64,000 nt of DNA from an uncultured Poribacteria bacterium. GTDB lineage: Bacteria > Poribacteria > WGA-4E > WGA-3G. This document shows positions 60,898 to 64,000 of this stretch, piece after piece (position 1 is the first letter of the stretch; every line of letters begins with the position of its first letter). The notes below the pieces were generated by a model. That model made no database searches. It was given only the letters and a program-made list of their open reading frames with translations, and was not told the origin of the DNA. Both the position numbers and the translations under genes were made by a program. The stretch lies in the NCBI GenBank assembly GCA_951813545.1, contig OX638352.1, forward strand, positions 248,001 to 312,000, written 5' to 3'.

Positions 60898-63800
60898 ATG
60901 TCCATCCCCAAAATGTCCGTAAACAACCCTGTCTTAGCGAACCTATTGATGATCATTATTATCGCTTTCGGGGTGTATGCATGGATAAACCTACCACGAG
61001 AACTCACGCCAGAAATCGCATTGCAGAGTGCGACTGTAACAACGCTGTATCCTGGTGCTTCGCCGGAAGAAGTTGAAAAACTCGTCACCGCCCCTATTGA
61101 AGATGCTATCGAGGAAAATGTCAGCAAAATCAATCTGTTGTTCTCTACCTCTTCGGAAGGCAGATCCGTTATCTCCATCGATTTTGAAGAAATGAGCGAC
61201 CGAGATTTCGACAAGGAACTCGAGAACCTCCGCACCGCTGTAGAGCAGGTGAACGAATTGCCAGCAGAGATTTTGGACGAATCGAAAGTTGAAGAATTGG
61301 ACGTTTCCTCTGGCTTTCCTATGTTGACGATTGTTGTGGGCGGAACCATTTCGGAAGCACAGATGCGGGATATTGCCGAAAATCTCAAGGACGAAATCTT
61401 AGACATCAAAAACATTGCATCCGTCCGAATCGCAGGTCTCCGTGAGAGGGAAATATGGATTGAAGTGGATCCAGATCGGTTGAAGGCGTATCATATTCCT
61501 ATTGCCTCTATCATCACTGCACTCGGTGCCAGTAATTTGAATCTTCCCGCTGGCACAATGGAACTTGGTAGCACGGAGTTCATGGTGCGGACAATGGGGG
61601 AATTCACAGCCCCAGAAACGATCAACGAGACGATCATCGCCGTTCAACCGACAGGTACCCCGCTTCGTCTGAAGGATGTCGCAACCGTTTCGGACACCTA
61701 TGAAGAAGCGAGGACCTTATCCCGTATTCATGGAGCCTCCTCCATTAGCTTGAGTGTGCAAAAAAAGACTGAGGGAAACACAATTGCGTTGGTTGCCCAA
61801 CTCCGAGAACTCGTTGAAAAACGGAGAGGCGATCTCCCTGATGGTGCTGAATTGACAGCGGTCAACGACTATTCGGTTATCCTCAAAGAGCGACTGGGTA
61901 TTCTTGAAACAAACGCGTTTTTCGGTTTGATACTTGTTGTTTTGATGCTGCTCCTGTTTATCGGATGGCGGAACGCATTGTTCGCGGCACTGGGAATACC
62001 TGTTGCGTTCATGGCAACCTTCTGGTTCATGTCCATAACTGGTTACACACTCAGTGGTGTCTCTCTATTCGGACTTATTTTGGTCGTGGGAATTGTTGTA
62101 GACGATGCTATTGTCGTGATAGAAAATATTTATCGACACATTGAGAAAGGGGAACCGCCGAAAGTTGCCGCCATTCGCGGTGCAGAAGAGGTCGGCTGGC
62201 CCGTTTTAGCAGCAAGTTTGACGACAATCTGCGCGTTCGGTCCCCTGATGTTCATGTCCGGCACTGCCGGTCAGTTCATGCGGGTTGTGCCGATCATGGC
62301 GATTCTCGTCCTGTTGGCTTCACTTTTTGAAGTGTTCGTGATTTTACCGGCGCACGTTGCGGAATGGGGCAGAACGAAAACCCGGACAGGACAGAGCAGA
62401 TTTGAAAATCTCCGCACTCGATCACCGAATACCTTTGCCCTCAGTGTCTATATCATCGGATTCTTTGCGTGGTTCGGCACGGTTTTTGACCTTATTCGGA
62501 ACCGATATGTTAGAATCTTGAAAGTAACGATTCGGTATCGGTATGCTTTTGTAGGGAGTGCCCTCTTTATCGGCTTAATCGCGTGCGTCGGTGCGTTTTT
62601 CGTTCTTGACAAGGAACTCTTCCCCGGTGAAGATTTCCCGCAATTTTACGTCAAAGCCGAAATGCCACCTTCCTACGGGATTCAGGAAACAACAGCGGTC
62701 GTCGCGCAATTTGAAGAAGCCGCCAAAACACTTCCTTCAAGTGAAGTCGCTGCAATTGTTAGCAACATCGGTTTACACACGCCGACCTCGGGTATGATGG
62801 AGGGCGTTACTTACGGCTCAAATTTCGGTGAGGTCATCGTTGAACTCACACCAAAACAGGAACGCACTCGAGGTGTAGATGACATCATCGCAGATCTGCG
62901 GACGAAAACCACAGGTATCAGTGGAGTTGAGGAACTGAATTTCATCACGCAGGAAGGCGGTCCTCCTTCAGGACAAGACGTTGAAGTTAAAGTAAAGGGA
63001 CCGAGATTTGAACAACTCACAGAACTCGCTGATACCCTTAAAGCATCACTCTCGCAAATGGACGGTGTCTACGACATTCGAGACGACTTTCGTACGGGTA
63101 AATCCGAACTCCGTATCTATCTAAAACCGGAAAAGGCACATCAGTACGGGTTAACCACATTCCAGATTGCGCAAACGGTGCGCACCGCTATTGAGGGTGC
63201 CAAAGCGACAACTTATCGTGAAGCAGACGAGGCAATTGATGTCATCGTCAAATATGAGGAAGATACGCTCGGAAACCTTACGGAACTTAACAATCTGTTG
63301 ATTGCAACACCCACGGGTGCAATTGTTCCACTCAAGGATGTCGCAAATATCACAGAGGAGAAAGGCTATTCTGATATCCGCCGCTTTGACGGTGAACGAT
63401 CGATTACAGTTTATGCTTCCGTAGATAGGACAAAAACGACACCCTTCAAGGCGAATCAGGCACTCATCAGTACATTTGCTGATGTCGAATCCCTATATCC
63501 CGGATACCAACTCGATTTTCGAGGGGTTTTCGATGAGATTATAGAGTCTTTTTCGGAGTTGTGGAAATTGTTCATTGTCGGGCTGTTGTTAATTTATGTT
63601 GTGTTAGGTGCGCAATTCAAATCGTTCATACAACCGATTATTATTATGTTCGCTGTCCCGTTCGGGATGATAGGAGCGATGGTTGGGTTACTCCTTGCCA
63701 ATGCGACACTCAGCATGGTTGCGATGTTTGGTATCGTTGCGCTCTCTGGAATTGTGGTAAACGATTCTATTGTCCTCATCGACTTCATCAATTCATACCG

Positions 63801-64000
63801 AGAACGCGGTCACAACAAATGGTATGCGATCCTGAAAGGTGGGTATGTCCGATTACGTCCGATTATTCTCACCTCACTGACGACAATTATCGGACTCATT
63901 CCCATGGCAGTCGGATTAGGTGGTAAATCACCTATATGGATGCCGATGGCGTATACAATTATTTTCGGGCTTGCGCTCGCAACTACGATGACACTCTTTG
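60898..64000 (+). CDS. RND family efflux transporter, 3' partial
   Basis: The frame starts at ATG 60898 (MSIPKMSVNNPVLANLLMIIIIAFG) and stays open for 1034 codons to the window end. It has the AcrB/MdtF plan: first helix, porter domain with GASPEEVEKLVTAPIEDAIEE, helices 2-6 with the proton-relay VVDDAIVVIENIYRHIEKG (Asp-Asp in helix 4), a second porter domain and helices 8-12 with SGIVVNDSIVLIDFIN. About one final helix is missing. It is probably the inner-membrane pump of a tripartite system for drugs, metals or lipids; adaptor genes must be outside the window. AAGGAGA lies 13 nt upstream. Confidence 0.92.
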   Translation, partial: MSIPKMSVNNPVLANLLMIIIIAFGVYAWINLPRELTPEIALQSATVTTLYPGASPEEVEKLVTAPIEDAIEENVSKINLLFSTSSEGRSVISIDFEEMSDRDFDKELENLRTAVEQVNELPAEILDESKVEELDVSSGFPMLTIVVGGTISEAQMRDIAENLKDEILDIKNIASVRIAGLREREIWIEVDPDRLKAYHIPIASIITALGASNLNLPAGTMELGSTEFMVRTMGEFTAPETINETIIAVQPTGTPLRLKDVATVSDTYEEARTLSRIHGASSISLSVQKKTEGNTIALVAQLRELVEKRRGDLPDGAELTAVNDYSVILKERLGILETNAFFGLILVVLMLLLFIGWRNALFAALGIPVAFMATFWFMSITGYTLSGVSLFGLILVVGIVVDDAIVVIENIYRHIEKGEPPKVAAIRGAEEVGWPVLAASLTTICAFGPLMFMSGTAGQFMRVVPIMAILVLLASLFEVFVILPAHVAEWGRTKTRTGQSRFENLRTRSPNTFALSVYIIGFFAWFGTVFDLIRNRYVRILKVTIRYRYAFVGSALFIGLIACVGAFFVLDKELFPGEDFPQFYVKAEMPPSYGIQETTAVVAQFEEAAKTLPSSEVAAIVSNIGLHTPTSGMMEGVTYGSNFGEVIVELTPKQERTRGVDDIIADLRTKTTGISGVEELNFITQEGGPPSGQDVEVKVKGPRFEQLTELADTLKASLSQMDGVYDIRDDFRTGKSELRIYLKPEKAHQYGLTTFQIAQTVRTAIEGAKATTYREADEAIDVIVKYEEDTLGNLTELNNLLIATPTGAIVPLKDVANITEEKGYSDIRRFDGERSITVYASVDRTKTTPFKANQALISTFADVESLYPGYQLDFRGVFDEIIESFSELWKLFIVGLLLIYVVLGAQFKSFIQPIIIMFAVPFGMIGAMVGLLLANATLSMVAMFGIVALSGIVVNDSIVLIDFINSYRERGHNKWYAILKGGYVRLRPIILTSLTTIIGLIPMAVGLGGKSPIWMPMAYTIIFGLALATTMTLF

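Noticed and set aside
60870..61647. Two minus-strand open frames
   Set aside because: They are antisense to the RND transporter gene, whose frame runs uninterrupted through this region.

Overview
The window looks like a chromosomal segment of an uncultured bacterium, most probably Candidatus Poribacteria (inference from gene content; no rRNA gene is present to confirm it). The signs are several phytanoyl-CoA-dioxygenase-like enzymes, xylose-isomerase-like TIM barrels and Gfo/Idh/MocA dehydrogenases, a DUF6785-type polytopic membrane protein, secreted LamG-type proteins that share a C-terminal KLxTTWGxLK tail, dockerin/cohesin and SUMF1-type proteins, and many small palindromic intergenic repeats. 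Base composition is even and codon use is similar across the window.

Layout. 1-2.9 kb: a 5'-partial membrane protein and a DUF6785-like protein. 3.0-8.9 kb: a decayed hicAB toxin-antitoxin locus, a three-gene operon (arsenosugar-type glycosyltransferase, SDR, PhyH dioxygenase), two sugar-phosphate-isomerase-like proteins, an orphan HicB and YjbQ. 9.1-14 kb: sbcC and sbcD. 14-19.6 kb: a lipoprotein, PhyH, two Gfo/Idh/MocA genes, a small membrane protein and aroQ, whose stop codon lies inside a 125-bp MITE with perfect terminal repeats and target duplication.

19.7-24.7 kb is the most interesting region. A secreted dockerin + SUMF1 (C-type-lectin-fold) protein is followed by a perfect hairpin and then a frameshifted Avd-like four-helix-bundle gene. 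This is the target-hairpin-avd order of a diversity-generating retroelement, but no reverse transcriptase or template repeat is visible. The next gene encodes a secreted protein with cohesin domain, seven-bladed WD40 propeller and type IX-like sorting domain, a possible docking partner. An internally deleted insertion sequence follows.

25-35.6 kb is mainly metabolic: DegT aminotransferase, YkgJ, DUF2156, thiamine diphosphokinase, threonine dehydratase, a conserved unknown, two CBS-domain proteins followed by a 2-oxoacid:ferredoxin oxidoreductase (KorAB), and a DppA-like peptidase. 36-39.5 kb: a LamG protein, iron alcohol dehydrogenase and a PQQ-type propeller protein. 39.5-44.6 kb looks like a small aromatic natural-product cluster: UbiC-like chorismate lyase, HemN/HemW-like radical SAM enzyme, PaaK-like CoA ligase, BrnA remnant and a flavin monooxygenase with the halogenase WxWxIP motif. 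44.6-50.5 kb: TAXI binding protein, PreP-like M16 peptidase, dnaN, tRNA-Phe and tRNA-Thr. 50.5-58.9 kb (minus strand): a PorX-like/DsbD/TPR operon and a GlcD-X-Y-GlcE operon. 59-64 kb: two secreted proteins with the KLxTTWG tail and an RND efflux transporter cut by the window end.

The main candidates for undescribed biology are the DGR-like module next to a cohesin scaffold, the shared KLxTTWGxLK tail, the PorX homologue with a degenerate receiver, the putative halogenated-aromatic cluster, and a dispersed palindrome family with a constant TTCA loop and covarying arms.
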